DNA of 64,000 bases from Staphylococcus succinus (GTDB lineage: Bacteria; Bacillota; Bacilli; Staphylococcales; Staphylococcaceae). The notes under the pieces were generated by a model. That model ran no database searches and had not been told where the DNA came from. It saw only the letters and a list, made by a program, of their open reading frames with translations. Positions 7,397 through 16,146 of this stretch are shown piece by piece. Location: NCBI RefSeq assembly GCF_029024945.1, contig NZ_CP118976.1, positions 2,294,001 through 2,358,000 on the forward strand. The letters are read 5' to 3'. A program made the translations under genes and the position numbers. How positions within the stretch are numbered: position 1 is the first letter of the stretch; each line of letters opens with the position of its first letter.

Positions 7397-9025
7397 TCAC
7401 TTTAATTGATTCACGTTACGCATAATGCGTACTTTTTTATAGCTATGCAAGTCATGAAGTTCTTTATAAGCAGAAAATAGTTGTTCATAGCGACTTACTT
7501 TTTGTTGTTCTGGCTCTACTGTATATAAAACTGGCTCTTTCATTGCATCAATCGCTTGATTAAACGTGCGATATGTACCGCCGCTTATCGCGCCTAAAAT
7601 AGCAGCACCAATAGCAGGCGCATATTCACTATCCATAATAGTAATCGACTTATTTAATACATTCGCGTAGATATCCATAAGTAATTTATTCTTTTTTGGA
7701 ATACCACCACAAGCAAAAACACGATCGACTTCCATATTCCACTCTTGGTATTGATTCATAATTATCTTTGTTCCAAAAGCAGTTGCTTCCATGTATGCTC
7801 GATAAATTTCTTCATGTTTTGTCTGTAATCCTATTCCAAATAAGCAACCTTTTAAATGACTATCGCTTAATACACTGCGATTTCCATTATGCCAGTCTAA
7901 TGCGATGAGACCACTTTCTCCAGGATATAATCTCTCTGCTTTCTCAGTTAAAAATTCCAATATAGAAATACCGCGTCTATTTGCCTCTATGACGTATTCA
8001 TATGGTGCTTGTTCGGCTACATATTCAAATAAATCTCCGACAGCTGTTTGCCCTGCTTCATATGCATATAATTCTGGTATAATACCACCTTTAACTGATC
8101 CTGAAATACCCGGTACTTTATGTTGCGTTTTACTTAGCATAAGGTGACATGTACTCGTTCCCATAACCATAGTCATCTCTTTTTCTTGAGTTGAGCCAAT
8201 ACCTAATAAACTCGAATGTGCATCAATTATAAATGGACTGACTTGGGTATCTGGAGAAAGCCCCAATTTTCGAGCCATCGTTTCACTAATTGTACCTGCA
8301 GACTCTCCTATATTGATGATAGTAGCATCGACTTTTGATCTTATAATTTCAGAAAGTTTATCATCCACTTTGTCGAATAAATCATAATGAAATCCTGATT
8401 TTTCTTCCCAAAACGCTTTAAATCCTAAACCACAATTAGACCTAATATTTTGATTTGTTAACTTATTTACTATCCAATCACCAGCCTCCATAATATCAGC
8501 TGTCTCAGCCATGATTTCTGGTGCTTTATTATTCACTTCCATTATTTTAGGTATCATCCATTCACTGCTTACATTGAAACCATAGTAACCTAACCATCGC
8601 TTTTTTTCCGCTAATGCTGTTTGAAATAACAAATCAGCTTCTGCTTGCGCACCATGATGTTTCCATAATTTCACATAAGCATGGGGATGATTTTGAAATT
8701 CTAATTTGTTATGTATTGGTTCCATATGTTCATCAACAAACATAACTGTAGATGAAGTAAAATCAATGCCTATACCGACAACTTCAGAAGGTGCGATATT
8801 TGCTTCTTCTAAAATTATTGGAATGCCCGCTTCAATTACTTCCATATAATCATTGGCATTTTGTAATGCATAACTCGATGGTAATTCCCTTCCATTTAGT
8901 TCTCCTTCAATTACCCCATGTGAATACCTTTTAATATATTTACTTATAATTTCCCCATTTTCAGTATTTACAAGAAACACGCGTCCCGAACTCGTACCAA
9001 AATCTACACCTATACTAAAAGTCAT
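7397..9025 (-). CDS. araB: Ribulokinase
   Basis: FGGY-family kinase of 542 residues that phosphorylates ribulose (L- or D-). The N-terminal ATPase motif GVDFGTSSGRV and the C-terminal motif with CGGIPKKN are intact. The long ribulokinase-type insertions and the DFTSSTVMF stretch match AraB rather than glycerol or xylulose kinases. No araA or araD is adjacent, so it is an orphan kinase that may act on ribulose or ribitol-type intermediates made elsewhere. The ATG follows GGAGTGATAAG. A cre-like site lies 26-41 bases upstream, pointing to carbon catabolite repression. Confidence 0.87.
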   Translation of the reverse strand: MTFSIGVDFGTSSGRVFLVNTENGEIISKYIKRYSHGVIEGELNGRELPSSYALQNANDYMEVIEAGIPIILEEANIAPSEVVGIGIDFTSSTVMFVDEHMEPIHNKLEFQNHPHAYVKLWKHHGAQAEADLLFQTALAEKKRWLGYYGFNVSSEWMIPKIMEVNNKAPEIMAETADIMEAGDWIVNKLTNQNIRSNCGLGFKAFWEEKSGFHYDLFDKVDDKLSEIIRSKVDATIINIGESAGTISETMARKLGLSPDTQVSPFIIDAHSSLLGIGSTQEKEMTMVMGTSTCHLMLSKTQHKVPGISGSVKGGIIPELYAYEAGQTAVGDLFEYVAEQAPYEYVIEANRRGISILEFLTEKAERLYPGESGLIALDWHNGNRSVLSDSHLKGCLFGIGLQTKHEEIYRAYMEATAFGTKIIMNQYQEWNMEVDRVFACGGIPKKNKLLMDIYANVLNKSITIMDSEYAPAIGAAILGAISGGTYRTFNQAIDAMKEPVLYTVEPEQQKVSRYEQLFSAYKELHDLHSYKKVRIMRNVNQLK

Positions 9026-9050
9026 CTTATCACTCCAACTCCACGGCTTA

Positions 9051-9066
9051 TAGAAAACGCTTTCTT
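9051..9066 (-). promoter_or_regulatory. cre-like site upstream of araB
   Basis: Minus strand AAGAAAGCGTTTTCTA, 14 of 16 positions matching the CcpA consensus WTGNAARCGNWWWCAW. It sits about 30 bases before the araB start, a position typical for repression. Confidence 0.6.
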
Positions 9067-9086
9067 AAATATTGATTAATATTATC

Positions 9087-9245
9087 TCAAAAATAGAGTT
9101 GCTTAAACAAGCGAAAGCATTCTAGATCCTTATGGATAATACTAAGCATAGTCAAGTAACGTTGTATCACGTTTCGCCAAACACTATTGAGTTGTCCATC
9201 ATTGATATAACAAACCACGGTATCCACTAAATCCAATATACACAT
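9087..9245 (-). pseudogene. Possible small or remnant ORF (52 codons) between araB and uxuB
   Basis: Open frame ATG to TGA with protein-like composition (it contains DLVDTVVCYINDGQLNSVW) and no convincing ribosome binding site. It could be a decayed gene. I do not recognise it. Confidence 0.2.
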
Positions 9246-9327
9246 AGTTCCAAATAATGATTGCTTTAAATATGCTTTATTTCAGGCATCATTAACAGGT
9301 TGACAAGTTGTATCAAGATATATAAAT

Positions 9328-9384
9328 AATAGCCGACAGTTCATCTTTTCGAGTCTTGCCCAAATTAAGTCACTGCCAGCTATT
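9328..9384 (-). terminator. Long hairpin downstream of uxuB, possible terminator
   Basis: In the minus-strand RNA, AAUAGCUGGCAGU pairs over 13 positions with ACUGUCGGCUAUU (two G-U pairs) around a loop of about 31 bases. The stem is good but only a broken U-tract follows. Confidence 0.4.
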
Positions 9385-9462
9385 TATCACTGTCTCATTC
9401 ATTTATGTTATGTGAGGCATTATTTATAAATCAATATCAACTAGCCCAAAGCTAATGGTGGC

Positions 9463-10284
9463 TTATACACCTGAATATGATGAAAATCCACCATCTACTG
9501 GTACTACAATGCCTGTGACAAACCCGCTCATATCATAATCCATCAGCCAATATAAAGTACCTAAAATTTCTTCAGGTTCACCAAATCGATTCATAGGCGT
9601 TTGCGATAGAATTTTGGCGGCTCGCGCTGAATAAGAGCCATCTTTATTTCTTAATAACGCTTTGTTTTGGTTTGTTTCAAAAAAACCAGGAGCAATGGCA
9701 TTTACCCGTATTTTACCAGCAAAATACGTGCTTAACCATTGTGTGAAATTGCTTACTGAAGCCTTAGCACCACTATAAGCTGGTATCTTCGTTAGCGGTG
9801 TGAATGCATTCATTGAAGATATGTTAATGATTGTACCCTTTTCAGATTCTACGACATCTTTACCAAAGATTTGTGCTGGCAAAAATGTGCCTGAGTAGTT
9901 TAATTTAAATACTTTATCAACACCCTCTTCAGTCAAATCAAAGAAAGTATGATCTCCCGTTTCATCATACGTTTCGTCATTAGTAGTCGCATTTGCATCA
10001 TTACCACCGGCACCATTAATAAGAACTGTGACTTTACCAAACTTATCATTAAAGTTCGCTTTAGCTTGAACGAGTGCTGTCTTATCTAAAACATCTGCTA
10101 CTAACCTAACCGTTTGTATTCTATCTTTATCAATTTCATCTTGTAGTTGAATCATTTTGTCTTCAGAGCGTCCTAAGATACCCACATTGGCACCTTTAGC
10201 AACTAGCGCCCTCACAAACGTAGAACCTATAACGCCAGTCGCACCAGTGATCACTACATTCACATCTTTAAATTGTAACGTCAT
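9463..10284 (-). CDS. uxuB: D-mannonate oxidoreductase (fructuronate reductase), SDR type
   Basis: Short-chain dehydrogenase of 273 residues with the nucleotide motif TGATGVIG near the N-terminus and catalytic YSGAK. In this pathway it interconverts D-fructuronate and D-mannonate with NAD(H). The SDR type matches Bacillus UxuB (YjmF), not the unrelated long-chain enzyme of E. coli. Its ATG overlaps the uxuA stop by 4 bases, so translation is coupled. It is the last gene of the uxuC-uxuA-uxuB set. Function is inferred from context plus family; an unrelated sugar-acid SDR is possible but unlikely. Confidence 0.85.
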   Translation of the reverse strand: MTLQFKDVNVVITGATGVIGSTFVRALVAKGANVGILGRSEDKMIQLQDEIDKDRIQTVRLVADVLDKTALVQAKANFNDKFGKVTVLINGAGGNDANATTNDETYDETGDHTFFDLTEEGVDKVFKLNYSGTFLPAQIFGKDVVESEKGTIINISSMNAFTPLTKIPAYSGAKASVSNFTQWLSTYFAGKIRVNAIAPGFFETNQNKALLRNKDGSYSARAAKILSQTPMNRFGEPEEILGTLYWLMDYDMSGFVTGIVVPVDGGFSSYSGV

Positions 10285-11315
10285 GATTTACTCACTCCTT
10301 CAATTAAACCATTTATATATGTTGCACCTAACGCTCTATCAAATAATCCGTAGCCAGCTTTTCCAGTTTCTCCCCAAATCATACGACCGTGGTCTGGTCT
10401 AATTGTTCCTTTAAAATGAATATCTCTTAATGCTTCTGCCACCGCCTTCATATCAACAGAACCATCTTTAGATAAGTGGCCTGTTTCTACAAATGAATAT
10501 TCATCTAATCGCCTCACATTACGCATGTGTACAAAATGAATATAGTCTCCAAACGTTCTAATCATTGCTGGTAAATCATTTTCTGCAAGTGATCCAAGTG
10601 AACCTGTACAGAAACAAATACCATTATGTGTGTCTTTATTAATTGATAACAAACGATGATAACTTTCTTTATTTTTTATAATACGTGGAATTCCAAAAAT
10701 AGACCACGGTGGATCGTCTGGATGTATAGCTAAATTAATATCATGTTCAATTGCTGTTGGTAAGACACCTTCTAAGAAATATTTTAAGTTATCCCATAAT
10801 TGATCATCAGACATTTCACGATACGCGGAAATAAGCTGATTCATCTCTTCACGTGTATAACTTTCATCCCAGCCAGGTAAATTTAAATCAGTAGTTAATG
10901 GGTCAATGTCTTTAATTTGGTCATGCTTATAAATTAATGTATTTGAACCATCAGCAAATCGATAATCTAATTGGGATCGAGTCCAATCAAATACAGGCAT
11001 AAAATTATATGTCACAGTTTTTATACCATGCGCTGCTAAATTAGCTAAAGATGTTTTATAGTTTTCTATAAGTACATCACGCTGTGGTGTGCCTAATTTA
11101 ATTGATTCACTAACAGGTAAGCTTTCTACGACTTCAAATTTTAATCCACTTGTTTCTATAGTTGCTTTTAATTGCGCAATCTTGGATTTTGTCCAAACCT
11201 CTCCAACTGGCACATCATATATCGCTGAGACGATGTGTTTCATATCAGGTATTTGTTTAATATATGCTAATGTTACTGGGTCATCTACGCCATACCAACG
11301 AAATGATAATTCCAT
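10281..11315 (-). CDS. uxuA: Mannonate dehydratase
   Basis: Dehydrates D-mannonate to 2-keto-3-deoxygluconate. The 344-residue TIM-barrel protein begins MELSFRWYGVDDPVTL and has the characteristic IHPDDPP motif, the FCTGSLGS stretch and a C-terminal PDHGRMIWGE region carrying metal-binding histidines. It starts two bases after the uxuC stop and overlaps uxuB by four bases. Confidence 0.95.
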   Translation of the reverse strand: MELSFRWYGVDDPVTLAYIKQIPDMKHIVSAIYDVPVGEVWTKSKIAQLKATIETSGLKFEVVESLPVSESIKLGTPQRDVLIENYKTSLANLAAHGIKTVTYNFMPVFDWTRSQLDYRFADGSNTLIYKHDQIKDIDPLTTDLNLPGWDESYTREEMNQLISAYREMSDDQLWDNLKYFLEGVLPTAIEHDINLAIHPDDPPWSIFGIPRIIKNKESYHRLLSINKDTHNGICFCTGSLGSLAENDLPAMIRTFGDYIHFVHMRNVRRLDEYSFVETGHLSKDGSVDMKAVAEALRDIHFKGTIRPDHGRMIWGETGKAGYGLFDRALGATYINGLIEGVSKS

Positions 11316-11317
11316 AT

Positions 11318-12724
11318 TTATACCTCCTTAATGCCTTCAATTTTGAATAAATTTAAGGCATTGTTATAACAAATATTTTTCAGCATTGCTTCTACTGTAT
11401 CTTCAGACAATGCAATTTCACCTTTTTCAATTTTACTTCCAATAAAATTACATAATATTCTTCTGAAATATTCATGTCGCGTATAGGAAATCATGCTTCG
11501 CGAGTCTGTTAACATACCTACGAATTGTGACAACAATCCTATATTTCCATAATCTATGAGATGTTGTTCCATGCCCTCTTTAGTATCATTAAACCACCAT
11601 GCTGCACCTAATTGAATTTTATGTTCACTATTTGTAAAATTACCTGCAGTCGCTTGAACCATCAAATGGTCGTTACCATTATTAGGATAAATAATGGTGT
11701 TAGATAATGCGCGATGGTGTTCAAGATGGTTTAACATTGCGTTTAATGCTTTCGCACTCAACTGCTCACCAACACTATCAAAACCACTATCTGCACCAAC
11801 GAGTTGAAACATTTTCGAATTATTATTTCTAATTGGTCCTAAATGGAATTGTACAACCCAGTCCAGTTCTTTATAGACTTTACTAATTTCTGTTAAAATG
11901 TATCCTGCAAGTTCGTATTGCTGTGTTTCTGATATGCTTTGTCCATTTACTAAATCTTCAAAGGCTTGGTTCGCTTTTTCACTTGTCATGCTCATTAATG
12001 GGATTTTTTCAAAACTCTGATCAGCACTTTTAGCACCCTGTCTGTCAAAATAATATACTCGTGATTTAAGTGCATTAATATAGCTTTCTAAATTATTAAT
12101 CGTACAATCTGTTACCTTGTCTAGTTGTTCAACTTTATCCTTAACGGATGTGTCGTTTAAAAATATATAACTATCTGGCCTAAATGTAGGACACACTTTA
12201 AATGTTACTTTTTTATCTTGATTTAACAATTGATGGTATTTCAATTCATCACATGGATCGTCAGTGGTACATACTACAGAAACATTACTCCGCTTAATCA
12301 ATGCTTGTGGTGTATGTGTCGACTTTGCTAATGTGCGATTCAAAGATTTATATAGCTTTTTAATATTTACTTGATCTAGATTTGTATCTTGATTAAAATA
12401 ACGTTTTAATTCTAGCGAACACCAATGGTACATCGGATTACTAGCAGCATAAGGTAACATTTGCATAAATGCTTTAAATTTATCATAATCGTCTGCATTT
12501 CCAGTAATATAATCCTCTTCAATACCGTATGCTCTCATTAGACGCCACTTATAATGATCTCCTCCTAACCATAATTGTGTGATATTATCATAATTTTTAT
12601 TTTCATAAATTTCTTTTGGGTCTAAATGACAGTGAAAATCACAAATCGGTATCTCTTTTACTTTTTTATACAATTTAATAGCTGTTTTACTGTTCAATAA
12701 AAAATTATCATTAATTAACGCCAT
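11318..12724 (-). CDS. uxuC: Glucuronate (uronate) isomerase
   Basis: Amidohydrolase-superfamily enzyme of 468 residues that converts D-glucuronate to D-fructuronate (and galacturonate to tagaturonate). The N-terminal zinc-site motif DFHCHLDP is present, as are TTDDPCD and a late GMLTDSRSMISYTRHEYFRR-type region. The ATG has GGAG upstream. The 124-base gap ahead of it, carrying a strong cre site, suggests that uxuC-uxuA-uxuB has its own promoter in addition to readthrough from kdgA-kdgK. Confidence 0.95.
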   Translation of the reverse strand: MALINDNFLLNSKTAIKLYKKVKEIPICDFHCHLDPKEIYENKNYDNITQLWLGGDHYKWRLMRAYGIEEDYITGNADDYDKFKAFMQMLPYAASNPMYHWCSLELKRYFNQDTNLDQVNIKKLYKSLNRTLAKSTHTPQALIKRSNVSVVCTTDDPCDELKYHQLLNQDKKVTFKVCPTFRPDSYIFLNDTSVKDKVEQLDKVTDCTINNLESYINALKSRVYYFDRQGAKSADQSFEKIPLMSMTSEKANQAFEDLVNGQSISETQQYELAGYILTEISKVYKELDWVVQFHLGPIRNNNSKMFQLVGADSGFDSVGEQLSAKALNAMLNHLEHHRALSNTIIYPNNGNDHLMVQATAGNFTNSEHKIQLGAAWWFNDTKEGMEQHLIDYGNIGLLSQFVGMLTDSRSMISYTRHEYFRRILCNFIGSKIEKGEIALSEDTVEAMLKNICYNNALNLFKIEGIKEV

Positions 12725-12782
12725 AATTTTTCTCCTTACTATTACTTATTTTAAAATTTATTAGGTGCTACTTTCTTCGTTA

Positions 12783-12798
12783 GTGTATGCGCTTACAA
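12783..12798 (-). promoter_or_regulatory. cre site upstream of uxuC
   Basis: Minus strand TTGTAAGCGCATACAC, 15 of 16 matches to the CcpA consensus. It lies about 60 bases before the uxuC start, in the kdgK-uxuC gap. Glucose repression of the glucuronate genes is expected from it. Confidence 0.72.
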
Positions 12799-12848
12799 AA
12801 TATACCAAAAAATTTTTTCTATCTTCTACACTATTTTATGCCATCACT

Positions 12849-13826
12849 TTATCGTTTTAATTCCCCAAAATGTGAGGATAATTTTAACACATCATTTTCA
12901 CTAACAGACAACGCATCTTCAGTTGTTGTATGTTGCATTACAGAACATTTTGTCGCAAAGTCTATCGTTTCTTTCAACCCCCATCGATGAATCAAACCGT
13001 GTAAGACCCCTGCCATAAATGCATCGCCTGCACCTATGCGATTAAGTACTGTATAAGTATATGCTTGTCCTTGAATGTAATTTTCATCAGATAATATAAT
13101 ACCTTGGAGCGTACTCTCTTCAATGTCCCTATTACTAGAAGCGATGATTGGTATCTCATATTGATCTTGGATTGTTTTCGCACAAACTTTAATATCATCA
13201 TCCATTGAATTAATTTCTAATAAATGTGTAGCGTCTTTTTCCCCGAAAAATAATATATCAACTAACGGTAACACTGATTGAATAACTGATACTGCTTCAG
13301 ATTTTGACCATAAATTACTTCTATAGTTAATATCAAAGACAATGAAAACACCTTGTTGTTTTAATGTTGTAAGTATTTGTACAATTTGATTACGAAAACT
13401 CTCATTTACTGCAAGTGTAACACCTGTAAATACAAAATGATCACCACTTTGTATATTGCTATTTAATTCGTTTAATGCTAAGTCCCCGTGTTGGGCAAAG
13501 GTAGAATTTTCGCGATCATAAATTATATTGCCACTTCTGAAACCAAAACTTTCTTCCATGTAGTAAGTTCCTATACGTCCGTCCATTTTTTTTACAAATT
13601 GCGCACCAACATTTGATTGAACTATTTTTTGTGAAGCAATATTTCCCAATGCATGAGGGGGTAATACTGTAACGATTTCAGTTTGATGACCAAATTGGGC
13701 CAATGTTACGAGTGCATTCAGCTCTGTACCACCCACCTTCACACTAAAGTTGTGTGCATCTTTTAATTGTTCATACTGCGGTGGCGTATAGCGTAATAAT
13801 ATTTCACCAAATCCATATATTGTCAT
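12849..13826 (-). CDS. kdgK: 2-keto-3-deoxygluconate kinase
   Basis: PfkB-family sugar kinase of 325 residues that phosphorylates 2-keto-3-deoxygluconate to KDPG. The C-terminal catalytic and anion-hole motif NRIGAGDAFMAGVL is complete, and GGTELNALVTLAQFG marks the N-terminal sugar-binding region. Two bases separate it from kdgA, so the two are one operon. The assignment within PfkB kinases depends on the neighbours. Confidence 0.92.
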   Translation of the reverse strand: MTIYGFGEILLRYTPPQYEQLKDAHNFSVKVGGTELNALVTLAQFGHQTEIVTVLPPHALGNIASQKIVQSNVGAQFVKKMDGRIGTYYMEESFGFRSGNIIYDRENSTFAQHGDLALNELNSNIQSGDHFVFTGVTLAVNESFRNQIVQILTTLKQQGVFIVFDINYRSNLWSKSEAVSVIQSVLPLVDILFFGEKDATHLLEINSMDDDIKVCAKTIQDQYEIPIIASSNRDIEESTLQGIILSDENYIQGQAYTYTVLNRIGAGDAFMAGVLHGLIHRWGLKETIDFATKCSVMQHTTTEDALSVSENDVLKLSSHFGELKR

Positions 13827-13828
13827 TG

Positions 13829-14446
13829 TTATACCTCACTTTTCAATCCTGAAATATATTGTTCTAATGCTAATTTTCCTTCTTGTGTATAAATTTTAGT
13901 GATTTCACTTCCTATTCCTACAGCAAAGCTACCCGCATCTAACCATGCTTTATGGTTATTTTTGCCAATACCGCCTGTTGGTATAATTTCAATTTGAGGT
14001 AATGGCCCCTTAAAGTCTTTAAGCGCATTAGGTGAAAACTGTGTTGCTGGGAACAATTTCAATACTTTACAACCAAATTGTAACGATTCAACCATTTCTT
14101 TAACTGTCATACAGCCAGGAATATAGGGTACATCATATAAATTAGCGATTTTTGCTGTTTCTTCATCAAAGGAAGGACTGACAATAAACTTAGCGCCGTT
14201 TAATATAGCTGTTCTCGCAGATACGCTATCAAGTACAGTGCCTACACCTATTAAAGCATCTTCTCTTTTCGATAATTGTGCAATGATATGCATCGCGTCT
14301 GGCGTTGTTAGGGTAACTTCAATAATATTAAGCCCCTGGTCGATAATGATATTAGCAATATCTAAGAATGATTCAGCATGATCTGTACGCATAACTGCAA
14401 TATGCTGACCTTCATGAATCATTTTCAAGACTTTCGTGGATTTCAT
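13829..14446 (-). CDS. kdgA: KDPG/KHG aldolase
   Basis: Cleaves KDPG to pyruvate and glyceraldehyde-3-phosphate, the last step of the glucuronate route. The 205-residue protein has the class I aldolase residues Glu43 (IIEVTL) and Schiff-base Lys130 (VLKLFPA), and the phosphate-binding PTGGIG loop. It is first in its operon, divergent from the LacI-family regulator. A palindromic operator lies 46-69 bases upstream. Confidence 0.95.
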   Translation of the reverse strand: MKSTKVLKMIHEGQHIAVMRTDHAESFLDIANIIIDQGLNIIEVTLTTPDAMHIIAQLSKREDALIGVGTVLDSVSARTAILNGAKFIVSPSFDEETAKIANLYDVPYIPGCMTVKEMVESLQFGCKVLKLFPATQFSPNALKDFKGPLPQIEIIPTGGIGKNNHKAWLDAGSFAVGIGSEITKIYTQEGKLALEQYISGLKSEV

Positions 14447-14491
14447 ATCTTCATCCCCTTATGAGTTATAGTAGTATCTAATTACATTTTT

Positions 14492-14515
14492 AAAAATAAC
14501 AACGTTGTTATTTTT
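14492..14515. promoter_or_regulatory. Palindromic operator between kdgA and the LacI-family regulator
   Basis: A perfect 24-bp palindrome centred on AACAACGTTGTT, in the 149-base divergent intergenic region. The CG centre and length are typical of LacI-family operators. It sits upstream of both start sites, so one site can control kdgA-kdgK and autoregulate the repressor. Confidence 0.75.
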
Positions 14516-14527
14516 AGTCAAAAAAAT

Positions 14528-14555
14528 ATTGTATGACTTATCACTATGGTATAAT
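14528..14555 (+). promoter_or_regulatory. Promoter of the LacI-family regulator gene
   Basis: ATTGTA (14528-14533), 16-base spacer, TATAAT (14550-14555). It starts 12 bases from the palindrome. Confidence 0.5.
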
Positions 14556-14595
14556 TAATTCTAAATTAAATCAATTAATATCAAGGAGAAGTTTT

Positions 14596-15540
14596 ATGGC
14601 TGTGACTTTAAAAGATGTTGCCGAAGCCTGTGGTGTCAGCTATTCCACAGTCAGTAAAGCATTGAAAAATTCTCAACTCGTTAAACCTGAAACGAAACAA
14701 ATGATTCAACAAAAGGCACTAGAAATGAATTATATTGCCAATCAATCTGCAAGAGCGCTTGTTTCTAAGAAAAGTGGTACCATTGGATTAATATGGCCTT
14801 CTGTAGATCGTGTAGCCGTAACACATCTAATATCAGAGATCAATCATGCTATTAAAGCCTTAGGTTATGTCATGTTTGTATCTATTGATGATGTGTCAGT
14901 TGCATCAAAGAAATTTGTAGAATTCGGCTGCGATGGTATTGTTATTTTTGATGAAGGAGATCATACAAATTTGCCACCTGAAATTTACAATAATATACCT
15001 GTTGTCGCTTATGGTGTAGATAGAGTAACACCTTATCCCATCATTAATGTCAATCACGCTGAAGCGATGATTATGGCTATTAAACGTTTATTAGCGCATG
15101 GTGTACAACAAATTGATTATATTGGCGCGGTTGATACTACAGATGTGCGCCAAATCGCTAAAAAAGATGCCGTTTTGCAATATTGTAAGCAACAAAATAT
15201 CAACCATAGGATTATTGCTTCAAATGGCTTAAACGCCATAGAAGCTGAAGCATCGATTAAAAAATTCCTACAACACGACACACTTGCACCAGGCGTTATT
15301 TGTGGGAGCTATGACATTACAGTAGGTACAATTAATGCGATGGGCACAACACAACGACCAATCATTTACTCATATGACAATATACCTCAAATAAAAAAAT
15401 TGGATTACCCTGTTCACGCAATTGGTGTACCAACAAGTGTTATAGCGCAAGCCATTGTGGATACTTTAGATAAAGTCATTAATGACTTACCAACAGAACA
15501 GACTTACCATTTACATCCTACATTACAAGATACGCACTAA
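14596..15540 (+). CDS. kdgR: LacI-family transcriptional regulator of hexuronate/KDG genes
   Basis: DNA-binding repressor of 314 residues. The N-terminal helix-turn-helix (TLKDVAEACGVSYSTVSKAL, about residues 3-22) and hinge are followed by a periplasmic-binding-protein-like effector domain. I start at ATG 14596, which has AAGGAG and begins the LacI motif; an in-frame start at 14533 lies upstream of the promoter -10 and is unlikely. Divergence from kdgA and the shared palindrome argue that it represses the glucuronate genes, with KDG or KDPG as the probable effector (inference by analogy to Bacillus KdgR). It is followed by a strong terminator. Confidence 0.82.
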   Translation: MAVTLKDVAEACGVSYSTVSKALKNSQLVKPETKQMIQQKALEMNYIANQSARALVSKKSGTIGLIWPSVDRVAVTHLISEINHAIKALGYVMFVSIDDVSVASKKFVEFGCDGIVIFDEGDHTNLPPEIYNNIPVVAYGVDRVTPYPIINVNHAEAMIMAIKRLLAHGVQQIDYIGAVDTTDVRQIAKKDAVLQYCKQQNINHRIIASNGLNAIEAEASIKKFLQHDTLAPGVICGSYDITVGTINAMGTTQRPIIYSYDNIPQIKKLDYPVHAIGVPTSVIAQAIVDTLDKVINDLPTEQTYHLHPTLQDTH

Positions 15541-15569
15541 TCACATTATACACTTGTTTACAATTCAAC

Positions 15570-15613
15570 AAAGCGACTATAACTACATTGGACGGTGTAG
15601 TTATAGTCGCTTT
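15570..15613 (+). terminator. Terminator after kdgR
   Basis: Stem of about 16 bp (AAGCGACTATAACTAC and complement) with an 11-nt loop, ending TTTATTT. Confidence 0.88.
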
Positions 15614-16146
15614 ATTTGAGAGAGATATTTATCTAGAGGGTTAGTCTAATATCTTATTGTTCTACTTGATTTATAAGTATTTAAAAACATTACATAGAAT
15701 CATTTAATTATTGTCTTTCACTCATAGCCAACTGACTTTCAAGGCTTATATAGTGTTACTACCTATAATCATGATTCATCTATAGCTCTGAGGTTATCAA
15801 TATATCATCAACGCGCAAAGGTTCAATGCACCATCTCTAACCTGTGCGTATTTCTAAATATATTGCTTCTTCTCTAAAAGACTCCTTTAGTATCATTCAA
15901 ATGTTTCAGTTATGAGTCCTGATAGTTAACTTATGTTTGCGATATAAACACACGTATTTACTCTACTATGATATTAATATGCCTCGAAATACTTACTTCA
16001 TCAATATCTAATGACAATGCATCAGCACTCATAACCCTCTACATTATCTATTATATTACTGTATATTGTATGATTAAAATACATAGTTGGAATATTTTAA
16101 ATTCCTCAGAGGAATACTTCGAAGCTCTATAATTTTCATATCCATG
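15614..16146. other. 533-base region without an intact gene; broken coding text on the minus strand
   Basis: On the minus strand 16032-15958 encodes a 24-codon protein-like frame (MSADALSLDIDEVSIS...). About 15893-15783 encodes YLEIRTG, a stop, then EPLRVDDILITSEL. This looks like one decayed gene, but I cannot name its family. A 15-base dyad ATTCCTCAGAGGAAT lies at 16101-16115, just past the LysR stop. Confidence 0.35.

Larger units (their letters stand above)
9067..9462. other. 396-base region between araB and uxuB
   Basis: No complete recognisable gene. It holds the 52-codon frame above and a long hairpin at 9328-9384. No insertion sequence ends were seen. Confidence 0.5.
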
